Of a DNA stretch of 33,288 nucleotides, positions 30,701 to 33,288 are shown in pieces. The position numbers were made by a program, and so were the translations under genes. This DNA comes from Choristocarpus tenellus KU-1152 (lineage: Eukaryota; Phaeophyceae), in assembly GCA_964200185.2 (NCBI GenBank), contig CAXNAD020000065.1, forward strand, positions 1 through 33,288, in the 5' to 3' direction. The notes beneath the pieces are model-generated. The model saw nothing but the letters and a program-made list of their open reading frames with translations, had not been told where the DNA came from and did no database searches. Each line of letters opens with the position of its first letter. The first letter of the stretch is position 1.

Positions 30701-33182
30701 AGTACATGAGAGAACTTCAGAGAAAAGGGGTCAGTTGACGTGTAGTAGCATCAGAGGTTAATTGAATCAGGACCAAAGAAAGGGGCATGTTCTACCATTG
30801 AGTGTTGCATTCGGTAAAGGTTAGATTGTTGAACAGTATAGGTAAAGAAGAGCAACCAACTTCCCTCATGTCCTCCAGTTTGTGATCCAGCCTAAGCTTG
30901 GGAGGCGATATTGCTTTGATGTGTATGTCCTATGTACACGTTCACACTTGAGTGAAATTCTGTATGAACAAACGTCCATGCTACATTGCACGCCATCCCT
31001 TACCATCCTTAGGTCGTACCTTGTACTTTCACCGTTCCGTATTGTGTCATTACTGTACTCCATTCAATATTGCCCTCTTACTATGAGTAAACCTTTGCCA
31101 AGACATTGCTTCGAAGTCCATGAAAGTGCCATACTAATTACTCCATGCAATATTTATCTGTGCAACATACAACGGAAACTGCATCATTAACCCTTGTCCT
31201 GCAAAGCTATTTCCTTTCCTTCTGTCCAAAGTTGTAAAAAAACGTCACCCTAATTAATGCTATCCATAAGTCTTTGGGGTCACATTGGAGTGCAGTGAAA
31301 AAACATTTGATATATGGTCCATGGCACTTGTTATCTGTGGTAAAATAAATCTATTGCCTGTCCCTCTTCCTATTATATGGTGCCGGATCTTTGGCACAGG
31401 ATTGGGAGCCTTCAAAGGGGGACTCCTAACTGGACTCTTTTATGAGATGAACCTTATGCAGGTAAAGGGATCTTGCAAGACCATTGGAAACCTCCATATC
31501 ACTATAATATCCTTCTTAGAAGGAAAAAGGCTCCTGTGATTTGGGCTAGTATGCATAAATGCCAAATGTTTTGTTCGTACATGAAGCTGACACTCACATA
31601 TCCTGATGTTAAGGTGCGGAGTTCCACTTCTCTTGTGAACCAGGAGGATGACGTTTTTTTGAGTATTTGAGTTTCTCTTCAAATCCTCGTAAAGTGTAGG
31701 TGGCTGAAGGGCTTCATTTTGTAGTACTTGCCATCTTTTTTCATCTTTATGGAGATACCAAAGGCAATTGTTGAGGCTACCAGTCATGTAATATTTAGAG
31801 CACATTATTTAGAGTGCAGGGGTGAAGTGTAGCCAGTATCGTGGCTAACATTATACTCCTAGATGATCCCTATTGCACACTTTCATTTTGAGTATGAAGA
31901 AAGTATGAGTAAATTGTGATGTAATTTTTTAAGGATCTGGATGCACCGAAAAGAATCAGGGCATGTTCTCTTTATTGTTCTTGTGTGAGGGTGAGTTGAG
32001 TGCAAATATGGTAGACTCTAAGTTGTAATTCTGATTTGATTGCTACCTTGAAATTGCTAGGTTGGATGGCTTGTTGCTGTGGGTAAAAGATGGTAAGTCA
32101 CAGGTAGGGCGGTACAGAGAAAGATACGTAATGAAGGGTTAAAATATTGCACTCTTACCCCCTTCGCCGTCTACTTGTCAACCAATGCAGGTTAACTCAG
32201 AATTCAGTGAAGCCAAGGGCCACCTTCAGCTTCATGATCTGGGGGAAAGAGCTGAGATCCTTGCATTTTGGCTGTATGATTCCGCCTCCCTATCATTTCT
32301 CTCTCGTGTAGAGCGCTGCCTACTTGTTGTCTTTTCCGGGATCAAGGTGGGTGATGAAAGCAGTAGAGATGCTGGTGACAAGAGGAATGGCATTGGCAGG
32401 TCACGTGCTTTTGGATGGTCTGGTGCTACTACTGATGGTAGTCAGGGCAAAAAGAGTGCTGATGAAAGCAGAGATGCTGCCGAGGCTATGCAAGCTCGGG
32501 AGAAATTGAGACTTGGTCGGGATAGCTCGCTATTGCAGATTGTAATGGCCAGACTCGCTGTGCATGTCGTGGCTGCAGCTCTTGCCGCTCATCCATCAAG
32601 TCCTCTCAAGTTTTTCGAACAGCTTGTTACATCACCTGCAGCCCTTCGTGGAGGTATGAAAGTGTGCTCTGTGAAATATGAGGTGCCAATATGCTAGTGC
32701 AAGTGGAAAAAAGGTTGGACAAATTCTGAACGTAATACAAAGTACTGAATGGGGCACTATGTCCAAGATGTTGTGCACAGCAGGAACTATAGTGGTGAAG
32801 CATTGTGTTGGAATGGGAGAGTTCTTGTTATTAGAGCCTCTTAACATGCAGAAAAATGTAATGCAAGTACTTGTGAATTTCTTTGGAGTTTAGTAACAGA
32901 AACGTCAAATAAAATTAAAAACCTGTTAGTTTTTCCTGTACTACTCTAAGGTTATCACCTGTTTCAAGACCTTCAGGAGGTGCCATTCACTGCAAGTGTT
33001 ATGATGCCTCGTGATCTCTTCAATCACCTCCACTTTTGTCCATGCTAGGTCCTTCTTGATGAAAGATTAACAACACAATCAAACTTATTGTGTTCTGCTT
33101 GCAAATGCTTTGTCACTTTACTTTGTCGGACCACCTGATAGCATATCTTCCGACCATGGAGGAATCCCTAGACCTTCAGCAA
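632..33182 (+). CDS. RNF213: RNF213 (mysterin)-like giant AAA+ ATPase / E3 ubiquitin ligase gene, middle part, 34 exons
   Basis: One gene reassembled from 34 GT-AG-bounded exons; about 2,760 codons are present, against about 5,200 residues for the human protein, and both ends lie outside the window. In the family, RNF213 is a single-chain ring of AAA units joined to a large E3 module; it acts in the cytosol on lipid droplets and on intracellular bacteria, attaching ubiquitin to proteins and lipid A. What is seen: AAA3 Walker A and B (exon 6), AAA4 Walker A and B (exons 12-13), the GISNWALD block (exon 14), the TKNNAAL, CMYESLYDLLNQHY and PLLNRFEKQ blocks (exons 17-19), the ATPEAV block (exon 21), and E3-module helices from exon 27 on. 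Intron phases agree at every junction from exon 2 to exon 34. No RING motif is found. The protein identity is firm; individual splice sites are predictions and the source organism is unknown. Confidence 0.93.
768..2087 (+). other. Intronic stretch with at least one unresolved small exon
   Basis: Exon 1 ends in phase 0 but exon 2 requires one carried base, so coding bases must be hidden here. A candidate is 1631-1672, after the acceptor TTTCATGCAG, reading E-V-L-R-K-M-V-I-E-E-I-S-F and joining exon 2 in frame through AAG (Lys). A second, weaker candidate is 1267-1300 (T-K-E-L-E-L-L-Q-G-D-E), whose phases would bridge exon 1 to it. Both have poor donors and are guesses. Confidence 0.3.
2088..2165 (+). 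CDS. RNF213: RNF213-like exon 2 (pre-AAA3 region)
   Basis: The acceptor lies after TTTTTTCACGTAG and the donor is GAAT|GTAAGT, the consensus sequence. It reads F-Y-T-G-E-N-C-G-I-F-V-V-A-L-H-H-L-Y-R-D. It needs one base from the previous exon and passes one T on. The composition is clearly protein-like; I place it in RNF213 by position and phase, not by a motif. Confidence 0.65.
2388..2568 (+). CDS. RNF213: RNF213-like exon 3 (pre-AAA3 region)
   Basis: Reads A-F-V-K-A-P-I-N-M-E-E-S then W-E-K-S-D-H-P-I-V-V-F-K-A-D. The segment with a run of hydrophobics after HP matches the region shortly before AAA3 in the family. The acceptor chosen (AATCCAG|TG) is the only one that keeps phase with exon 2. 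An alternative start at 2363 (CTTCACAAG|GCT) has a better pyrimidine tract and would add N-terminal residues including SNGNPV, but it breaks the phase with exon 2. The donor CCAAG|GTTTGT leaves AG, completed to Arg by exon 4. Confidence 0.75.
3507..3604 (+). CDS. RNF213: RNF213-like exon 4 (pre-AAA3 region)
   Basis: Acceptor GGTTTTTCTTCGCAG, donor GGAAG|GTTAGT. It reads L-A-D-A-Y-I-Q-E-P-L-K-S-A-L-Q-I-N-G. The first base completes the Arg codon begun in exon 3, and the last G is completed by exon 5 to Ala. The open frame just upstream (3253-3506) is intronic. Confidence 0.8.
4331..4479 (+). CDS. RNF213: RNF213-like exon 5 (entry into AAA3)
   Basis: Acceptor CTTGATCTGCCAG, donor CTACAG|GTATTG. 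The end of the exon reads F-T-V-D-N-L-L-K-M-L-S-I-T-L-R-L-Q. This matches the family block that directly precedes the AAA3 P-loop, where a T-D-N-x-L-K-x-L stretch is typical. It contains a G8 homopolymer at its centre. It ends in phase 0, continuous with exon 6. Confidence 0.9.
4837..5077 (+). CDS. RNF213: RNF213-like exon 6 (AAA3 Walker A and Walker B)
   Basis: Reads A-N-M-P-V-V-I-M-G-D-T-G-C-G-K-S-R-L-V. This is the AAA3 P-loop, with the catalytic Lys present. About 45 residues on, H-S-G-L-S-Y-T-D-I follows, and then the Walker B V-I-H-L-D-E-I-N-T-C-N-S with both acidic residues. Acceptor TCTTTGAGCAG. The donor is GTTA|GTGAGT; the leftover A plus GT from exon 7 gives Ser (N-S-V-S-L-F-K-E). 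This is the strongest single diagnostic exon for an active AAA3. Confidence 0.95.
5291..5601 (+). CDS. RNF213: RNF213-like exon 7 (AAA3 sensor region plus insert)
   Basis: Starts L-F-K-E-I-V-C-D-G-S-V-D-G-K-P-L-P and then L-R-I-V-A-A-C-N-P-Y-R. This is the conserved sensor-1 strand of AAA3. After CNPYRLR comes a stretch of about 70 residues, rich in Lys, Arg, Gly and Asp, that I cannot align; it begins with an A10 tract (5395-5404, coding Lys-Lys-Lys). The donor ATCAAG|GTATTC is in phase 0. The insert looks longer than the equivalent human segment. Confidence 0.9.
6203..6335 (+). CDS. RNF213: RNF213-like exon 8 (AAA3 lid)
   Basis: Reads D-L-V-Y-R-V-H-P-L-H-E-S-L-V-D-H-V-M-D-Y-G. The LVYRVHPL block is highly conserved in the family, followed by the acidic helix and R-Q-Y-I-V-A-M-V. 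Acceptor GTGTATCAG, donor AATG|GTGGGT. The final G joins GT of exon 9 to give Gly. Confidence 0.92.
7264..7400 (+). CDS. RNF213: RNF213-like exon 9 (AAA3 C-terminal helices)
   Basis: Acceptor TTTTTCTTGTGCAG, donor ATCAAG|GTGAGA. It contains L-E-V-F-S-E-V-L-C-T-A-Q and then A-T-V-S-L-R-D-V-S-R-C-I-K. The VSLRDV block is a family signature at the end of AAA3. It is joined in frame to exon 8 across a 928-base intron. Confidence 0.93.
7589..7610 (+). repeat. Short CTTGAT tandem repeat
   Basis: Three and a half copies of a 6-base unit in the intron between exons 9 and 10. No function is evident. Confidence 0.9.
8027..8205 (+). CDS. RNF213: RNF213-like exon 10 (AAA3-AAA4 link)
   Basis: Begins V-F-V-W-L-G-K-E-W directly after VSRCIK of exon 9, as in the family, and contains M-V-L-S-L-A-Y-S-Y-L-A-R-L-P, the conserved hydrophobic helix before AAA4. 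The acceptor is ATGTTACAG. The donor CCCAAG|GTTTGT leaves AG, completed to Arg by exon 11. Confidence 0.9.
8734..8861 (+). CDS. RNF213: RNF213-like exon 11 (pre-AAA4 helices)
   Basis: The acceptor is GGTGCTAAAG; the first G completes Arg. It reads P-D-R-N-V-L-V-R-D-V-C-R and ends V-R-K-S-A-Q-K-T-A. The donor is GCTG|GTGAGA. Joined directly to exon 12 (G+AG = Glu), the sequence runs A-Q-K-T-A-E-S-M-I-L-G-P-G without a gap against the family pattern, which argues that nothing is spliced in between. Confidence 0.8.
8985..9059 (+). other. Possible cassette exon or pseudo-exon inside the large intron
   Basis: 75 bases bounded by a good acceptor (TCTGTCTTGCAG) and a perfect GTAAGT donor. Because its length divides by three, inclusion between exons 11 and 12 would keep the frame. 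In that frame it reads A-S-T-L-C-S-Y-L-M-G and lacks family similarity. In another frame it looks more protein-like (F-D-S-L-F-L-L-D-G-G-K-V-E-Y), but the phases then fail. I leave it out of the main model. Confidence 0.35.
10164..10349. repeat. Short inverted repeat flanking a C-rich tract
   Basis: The 18 bases GCTCAAAGTATCTGGGGG at 10164-10181 occur as their exact reverse complement at 10332-10349, separated by 150 bases. Weaker similarity extends outward from the perfect core. It could be a degenerate foldback or MITE-like element; no target-site duplication was recognised. Confidence 0.7.
10316..10336 (+). repeat. C21 homopolymer tract
   Basis: Twenty-one C residues within the large intron. 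They overlap the right arm of the inverted repeat. Their length is likely to be unreliable in sequencing. Confidence 0.95.
12327..12586 (+). CDS. RNF213: RNF213-like exon 12 (AAA4 Walker A)
   Basis: Reads S-M-I-L-G-P-G-V-A-A-N-E-A-L-S-E-N-L-F, then I-P-V-F-V-V-G-K-P-G-S-S-K-S-L-A. The latter is the unmistakable AAA4 P-loop of RNF213. It is followed by F-F-H-Q-C-S-P-M-S-T-S-H-G-I, the conserved block just before Walker B. Acceptor ACCCCCATCAG, donor CTGCAG|GTGAAG in phase 0. The frame stays open upstream to about 12221, but that stretch is pyrimidine-rich and the ATCAG acceptor gives the family-like join. Confidence 0.95.
13113..13220 (+). CDS. RNF213: RNF213-like exon 13 (AAA4 Walker B)
   Basis: Acceptor CCACATGTAG, donor TTAAAG|GTGAGA; exactly 36 codons. 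It reads T-F-K-Q-A-R-D-Y, then V-V-V-V-L-L-D-E-V-G-L-A-E-Q-S-P. This is AAA4 Walker B with Asp-Glu intact, followed by H-L-P-L-K. Phase 0 on both sides. Confidence 0.96.
13701..14056 (+). CDS. RNF213: RNF213-like exon 14 (AAA4 sensor and lid)
   Basis: Begins V-L-H-K-I-L-D-E-A-Q, then V-V-G-I-S-N-W-A-L-D-S-A-K-M-N-R. This is the most diagnostic RNF213 block after the P-loops. Later A-R-A-Y-A-G-V-Y-E-Q-Q and F-W-G-L-R-E-F-Y-S match the AAA4 lid helices. A Ser/Gly-rich loop of about 35 residues separates the two. The donor CTCAG|GTTTGG leaves AG, completed to Arg. Confidence 0.96.
14833..14961 (+). CDS. RNF213: RNF213-like exon 15 (AAA4 end)
   Basis: Reads N-H-V-M-S-E-V-N-K-G-R-D-F and ends V-L-V-R-V-V-L-R-N-F-G-G. 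The last part is the family V-L-R-N-F-x-G motif. Acceptor ATCCCTTCCAG, donor GGAAG|GTTTGA. Both ends split an Arg codon. Confidence 0.92.
15421..15547 (+). CDS. RNF213: RNF213-like exon 16 (after AAA4)
   Basis: Reads P-Q-S-E-T-F-E-V-L-N-V-F-F-S-E-L-L-Q and ends I-R-D-N-L-A-E-K-K. Acceptor TTGTTTCCTGACAG, donor AAGAAG|GTTTGA in phase 0. It follows the NFGG motif at the spacing expected for the family. Confidence 0.88.
16484..16615 (+). CDS. RNF213: RNF213-like exon 17 (AAA5-like region)
   Basis: Reads A-R-H-L-M-L-L-T-K-N-N-A-A-L-S-L-L, then V-L-F-G-S-D-F-P-G-D. The LxLTKNxxAL and FGSxFPxD blocks are family signatures. Acceptor CTCTTCTCAG, donor ATGCAG|GTACGC; 44 codons, phase 0. Confidence 0.95.
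17053..17246 (+). CDS. RNF213: RNF213-like exon 18 (AAA5-like region)
   Basis: Contains G-G-T-V-V-L-V-H, then C-M-Y-E-S-L-Y-D-L-L-N-Q-H-Y and C-P-L-D-P-K-F-R. The YESLYDxLNQ block is nearly identical to the family's. Acceptor TGCTATGATAG, donor TTCAG|GTATAG leaving AG. Confidence 0.96.
17738..17906 (+). repeat. Diverged dispersed repeat, copy 1
   Basis: Intronic. Shares AGGTGTC, a TATCTTT(A/G)ATGAGGGG segment, a ...TCCAA(T/C)C... middle and an ACTACTA..CAGTGGGATG end with 29889-30066, in the same order and orientation. The alignment is by eye and contains gaps. Confidence 0.6.
18043..18118 (+). CDS. RNF213: RNF213-like exon 19
   Basis: Acceptor ACTGCCCAG, donor AAGCAG|GTGAGT. It reads V-V-V-V-V-E-S-I-E-A-Y-E-K-L-A-P-P-L-L-N, then R-F-E-K-Q. 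This corresponds to the conserved strand and P-L-x-N-R-x-E-K loop that follows the PKFR/PNFR motif of exon 18. Confidence 0.95.
18119..19999 (+). other. Long intron (1,881 bases)
   Basis: Lies between exons 19 and 20, which join in phase 0. It contains a 107-codon open frame (19427-19750) with no recognisable family and no matching splice pattern. I see nothing else in it. Confidence 0.7.
20000..20123 (+). CDS. RNF213: RNF213-like exon 20
   Basis: Acceptor CTGCCTTTCAG, donor TCAG|GTGAAA. It reads I-L-G-W-R-E-V-L-D-L-F-Q and F-A-M-D-L-A-S-G-Q-G-G. It continues directly from NRFEKQ and matches the helix after that motif in the family. Confidence 0.88.
20534..20944 (+). CDS. RNF213: RNF213-like exon 21
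   Basis: Contains A-F-P-G-Y-A-K-D-F-L-P-S-L-V-L-A-V-V (family F-x-G-Y-x-x-D block), a low-complexity Ser/Asp/Gly/Arg insert (about 20640-20790), then L-L-W-V-A-T-P-E-A-V-C-Q-L-I. The last block matches the conserved ATPxAV segment. Acceptor TATTTGAGAG is weak; 20537 is also in phase. The donor GCAG|GTGGAG is preferred because G+AC gives Asp and a clean join to KYFQHQ. The frame itself stays open to 21000. Confidence 0.88.
21500..21753 (+). CDS. RNF213: RNF213-like exon 22
   Basis: Acceptor CATACATCAG, donor CTCAG|GTGAAG. It reads K-Y-F-Q-H-Q-T-H-G-S-L-E-D-F, matching the family Y-F-x-x-Q-x-H-x-S-x-x-D-F block, then a strand V-V-V-T-T-Y-A-P-L, and ends V-V-M-H-E-L-S-Q. Phase 0 at the end. Confidence 0.92.
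22254..22276 (+). repeat. 23-base near-copy of the start of exon 23, with its own AG
   Basis: Differs by one base (T for C) from 22365-22387, which carries the acceptor AG and first codons of exon 23; the offset is 111 bases. If its AG were used as acceptor, the frame would read E-R-D-L-K-K-R-S-F-I-V-C-D-F and then stop. Confidence 0.9.
22367..22509 (+). CDS. RNF213: RNF213-like exon 23
   Basis: Reads E-R-D-L-K-K-R-V-R-D-F-F, then V-L-L-L-Q-F-D-L-Q and H-A-K-F-I-V-E-D-A. This is the family strand (L-x-x-Q-x-D) plus helix (A-K-x-x-V). Acceptor AATTTAAAG, donor GCACG|GTATGT leaving CG, completed to Arg. A near-copy of its first 22 bases lies 111 bases upstream. Confidence 0.93.
22698..22986 (+). 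CDS. RNF213: RNF213-like exon 24
   Basis: Reads A-A-L-V-Q-S-R-Q-D-S-S, then R-G-I-H-V-I-L-L-L-H-L and F-D-T-R-W-G-A-A-F-V-D-S-V. The last block matches the family G-x-x-W-x-x-V-H-I-D-x-L strand. A Gly-rich insert of about 25 residues follows (22850-22920), then M-Q-D-V-V-T-G-L. The acceptor CCCTCATAG is chosen; CAGAG|C at 22716 is also in phase. The donor is GTGAAG|GTATTC. Confidence 0.9.
23707..23781 (+). CDS. RNF213: RNF213-like exon 25
   Basis: Acceptor TTTTTTTGTGCAG, donor AATCTG|GTACGG; 25 codons, phase 0 on both sides. It reads V-L-L-S-T-M-R-A-S-L-A-R-L and then F-H-S-V-N-L, a helix typical of the region linking the AAA core to the E3 module. Confidence 0.8.
24374..24751 (+). CDS. RNF213: RNF213-like exon 26
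   Basis: Starts V-R-E-Q-I-C-L-L-Q-D-A-C, carries a low-complexity Gly/Glu/Lys/Asp-rich insert of roughly 60 residues (24540-24690), and ends L-A-G-T-F-Q-R-A-I-R-A-L. The A-G-T-F-x-R motif is well conserved in the family. Acceptor ATTTTGGCAG. The donor GCCTTG|GTGAGA is chosen because it joins exon 27 in phase 0; the frame itself stays open to 24847. Confidence 0.88.
25272..25388 (+). CDS. RNF213: RNF213-like exon 27 (start of E3 module)
   Basis: Acceptor GTTACTTTGCAG, donor TTCCAG|GTTAGT. It reads F-S-M-V-L-S-H-M-D-R-N-S-G-L-S-L-L, matching the family I-D-R-D-x-N-L-x-L-L motif, then L-R-E-L-W-I-D-L-F-Q, matching the family D-L-W-x-x-I-F. 39 codons, phase 0. Confidence 0.94.
25978..28126 (+). 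CDS. RNF213: RNF213-like exon 28, large E3-module exon; no RING finger seen
   Basis: A 2.1-kb exon. It starts A-S-F-H-S-M-G-F-L-P-L-A-V after the acceptor CACGCTCAG, then K-F-P-F-S-F-F-L-F-R-L-L-E-D-L (family V-P-F-S-W-x-x-x-x-L-E-x-L), Y-V-Y-D-F-T-C-M-M-L and V-H-H-R-F-W-Q-V-E. It goes on to L-M-R-D-L-V-R-D-M, V-F-F-K-E-I-I-L-L-L, and near the end E-L-R-S-A-L-L-K-E. The family RING belongs after VFFKEIILLL, but no C-x2-C ... C-x-H-x2-C-x2-C pattern occurs there in any + strand frame. The frame is open to a TAG at 28159-28161. I end the exon at GATG|GTATGG because G+CA then joins exon 29. The stretch 27644-27844 may be read in another frame. Confidence 0.88.
27644..27844 (+). other. Segment with a second, more protein-like reading frame inside exon 28
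   Basis: In the frame shifted by one base this reads Q-S-L-L-I-Q-L-A-E-G-V-A-S-V-A-V, then A-A-E-E-L-R-V-Q-V-L-A-P-L-H-H-L-L and P-L-W-E-T-Y-H-Q. That is helix-like and Ala/Leu/Val-rich. The main frame here is rich in Ser, Gly, Cys and Arg. Two GT-AG bounded segments (27640-27679, 40 bases; 27841-27872, 32 bases) would switch into and out of this frame exactly, but they are far shorter than any other intron here. Paired sequencing indels are an alternative. Confidence 0.45.
28560..28712 (+). CDS. RNF213: RNF213-like exon 29 (E3 shell)
   Basis: Contains L-R-L-E-K-E-F-L-A-I-A-C-M-R-K-V, then C-A-A-A-E-F-L-L, matching the family helix that ends A-A-x-F-L. Donor AGAG|GTAAGC is strong. The acceptor (CTGGGATAG) lacks a good pyrimidine tract; it is chosen by phase with exon 28. 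The exon could start further right, for example at 28616 with a different phase. Confidence 0.75.
29028..29332 (+). CDS. RNF213: RNF213-like exon 30 (E3 shell)
   Basis: Acceptor TGCCTCTGCTGCAG, donor CCCCAG|GTATGA. It reads V-D-Q-R-K-A-A-R-L-L-D-V-L, an acidic Lys/Glu stretch, then H-L-R-M-F-L-L-R-Q-L-A-L-R-P-E-G-G. The x-x-F/Y-L-x-x-x-L motif and the Trp block (Q-Y-R-W-V-V-H) match the family before the so-called YGDEY region. Confidence 0.9.
29333..30449 (+). other. Intron (1,117 bases)
   Basis: Holds a (TA)n run at about 29654-29673 and copy 2 of the dispersed repeat. No coding potential was recognised. Confidence 0.7.
29889..30066 (+). repeat. Diverged dispersed repeat, copy 2
   Basis: Intronic, same orientation as 17738-17906. 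The clearest matching parts are AGGTGTC-TATCTTTGATGAGG near 29892 and TACTACTATTCAGTGGGATG near 30038. It could be an old transposon remnant or an unclassified intronic repeat. Confidence 0.6.
30450..30624 (+). CDS. RNF213: RNF213-like exon 31 (E3 shell)
   Basis: Reads K-I-L-H-R-L-P-A-A-T, then C-R-M-A-L-R-R-Y-M-T-S-G-D-L and L-M-E-V-A-S-P-A-R-I-N. This corresponds to the family helix A-L-R-D-A-V-x-x-A-L and the helices after it. The acceptor is either TTCTTGAAG (30450) or GGTGCAG (start 30456); both keep phase. The donor AATG|GTGAGT is strong, and the G is completed to Gly. Confidence 0.85.
31400..31461 (+). CDS. RNF213: RNF213-like exon 32 (short, E3 shell)
   Basis: 62 bases. Acceptor TTTGGCACAG, donor ATGCAG|GTAAAG. 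It reads L-G-A-F-K-G-G-L-L-T-G-L-F-Y-E-M-N-L, matching the family helix F-L-L-x-L-F-R-E-V-x-x-L. The intron phase fits on both sides. Confidence 0.88.
32191..32653 (+). CDS. RNF213: RNF213-like exon 33 (E3 shell, before RZ)
   Basis: Acceptor CAACCAATGCAG, donor GGAG|GTATGA. It reads L-H-D-L-G-E-R-A-E-I-L-A-F, then a Gly/Ser/Asp/Arg/Lys-rich insert (about 32345-32510), then M-A-R-L-A-V-H-V-V-A-A-A-L-A and F-E-Q-L-V-T-S-P-A-A-L-R-G. The A-x-H-A/V-A-A helix and the S-P-A block are the family segment that directly precedes the RZ finger. Confidence 0.92.
33142..33182 (+). CDS. RNF213: RNF213-like exon 34 (last in window, before RZ finger)
   Basis: 41 bases. Acceptor CACCTGATAG, donor CAGCAA|GTGAGT. 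It reads Y-L-P-T-M-E-E-S-L-D-L-Q-Q. Joined to exon 33 it gives S-P-A-A-L-R-G-A-Y-L-P-T-M, a gap-free match to the family F-L-P-T-M-P-E-D block. In the family the Cys/His RZ finger follows within a few tens of residues, so it should lie just beyond the window. Confidence 0.85.
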
Positions 33183-33288
33183 GTGAGTATCTCCTCCACA
33201 TGAACACCCTGGTGTAGACCCCCTCCCCCCCCCCCCCCCCCCCCCCCTGGCTGGGCGCGCGACCCTCCACTAGCTGTTGCGGTCCAGC
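33183..33288 (+). other. Start of intron after exon 34, with C23 tract
   Basis: A GTGAGT donor, then a 23-C homopolymer (33225-33247), then a GC-rich 41-base end. No exon is recognised. The base composition of the last bases differs sharply from the rest of the window. Confidence 0.7.

Larger units (their letters stand above)
768..33141 (+). other. Other introns with nothing recognisable
   Basis: These introns of more than about 300 bases show no supported gene: 2569-3506, 3605-4330, 4480-4836, 5602-6202, 6336-7263, 7401-8026, 8206-8733, 12587-13112, 13221-13700, 14057-14832, 14962-15420, 15548-16483, 16616-17052, 17247-18042, 20124-20533, 20945-21499, 21754-22366, 22987-23706, 23782-24373, 24752-25271, 25389-25977, 28127-28559, 28713-29027, 30625-31399, 31462-32190 and 32654-33141. 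All have GT-AG ends. Exceptions are listed as separate repeats. Open frames inside them lack family motifs and fitting splice phases. Confidence 0.7.

Noticed and set aside
32969-33050. Segment after GTTTCAAG reading V-M-M-P-R-D-L-F-N-H-L-H-F-C-P before a TAG
   Set aside because: It is in phase with exon 33 and superficially resembles the LPTMPEDLL block, but 33142-33182 matches that block without gaps and has a GTGAGT donor; the earlier segment has no good donor.

Overview
This window is eukaryotic nuclear DNA. It appears to be filled by the middle part of one very large, intron-rich gene on the + strand, a homologue of RNF213 (mysterin), the giant AAA+ ATPase / E3 ubiquitin ligase. I reassembled 34 exons (about 8.3 kb, about 2,760 codons, roughly a quarter of the window) by matching reading frame, GT-AG boundaries and intron phase, and by comparing with what I know of the RNF213 family. 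From exon 2 to exon 34 every proposed junction keeps the reading frame. The gene runs off both ends: the first exon seen starts inside the protein, and the last ends just before the position expected for the RZ-type zinc finger. I see no other gene on either strand, and no tRNA, rRNA, CRISPR or bacterial-type features.

Layout: 1-4330 holds the region before the ATPase core (four exons, the first two partly uncertain). 4331-8861 encodes AAA3, with Walker A (GDTGCGKSR) in exon 6, Walker B (VIHLDEINT) in the same exon and the conserved helical part (VSLRDV) in exon 9. After a 3.5-kb intron, 12327-14961 encodes AAA4 (Walker A VVGKPGSSKSLA, Walker B VVLLDEVGLAE, then GISNWALD). 15421-25388 encodes the later AAA-like units and the start of the E3 module in small exons. 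25978-28126 is a single 2.1-kb exon for the central E3 module. 28560-33182 continues the E3 module/shell up to the missing RZ finger.

Both ATPase sites keep their key residues, so the motor looks functional. The most unusual point is that I find no RING finger where the family normally carries one, inside the large exon 28, in any + strand frame. A stretch of that exon (about 27644-27844) also looks more protein-like in a second frame. Low-complexity Gly/Ser/Asp/Lys/Glu-rich inserts sit in at least five exons.

Organism: many phase-mixed introns of about 190-3,500 bases, moderate AT richness, low-complexity inserts and strong sequence divergence suggest a non-animal eukaryote, perhaps an alga or other protist, but I cannot name it. 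Introns carry a diverged dispersed repeat (two copies), a small inverted repeat beside a C21 tract, a second C23 tract near the right end, and a 23-base near-copy of the start of exon 23 placed just upstream of it.
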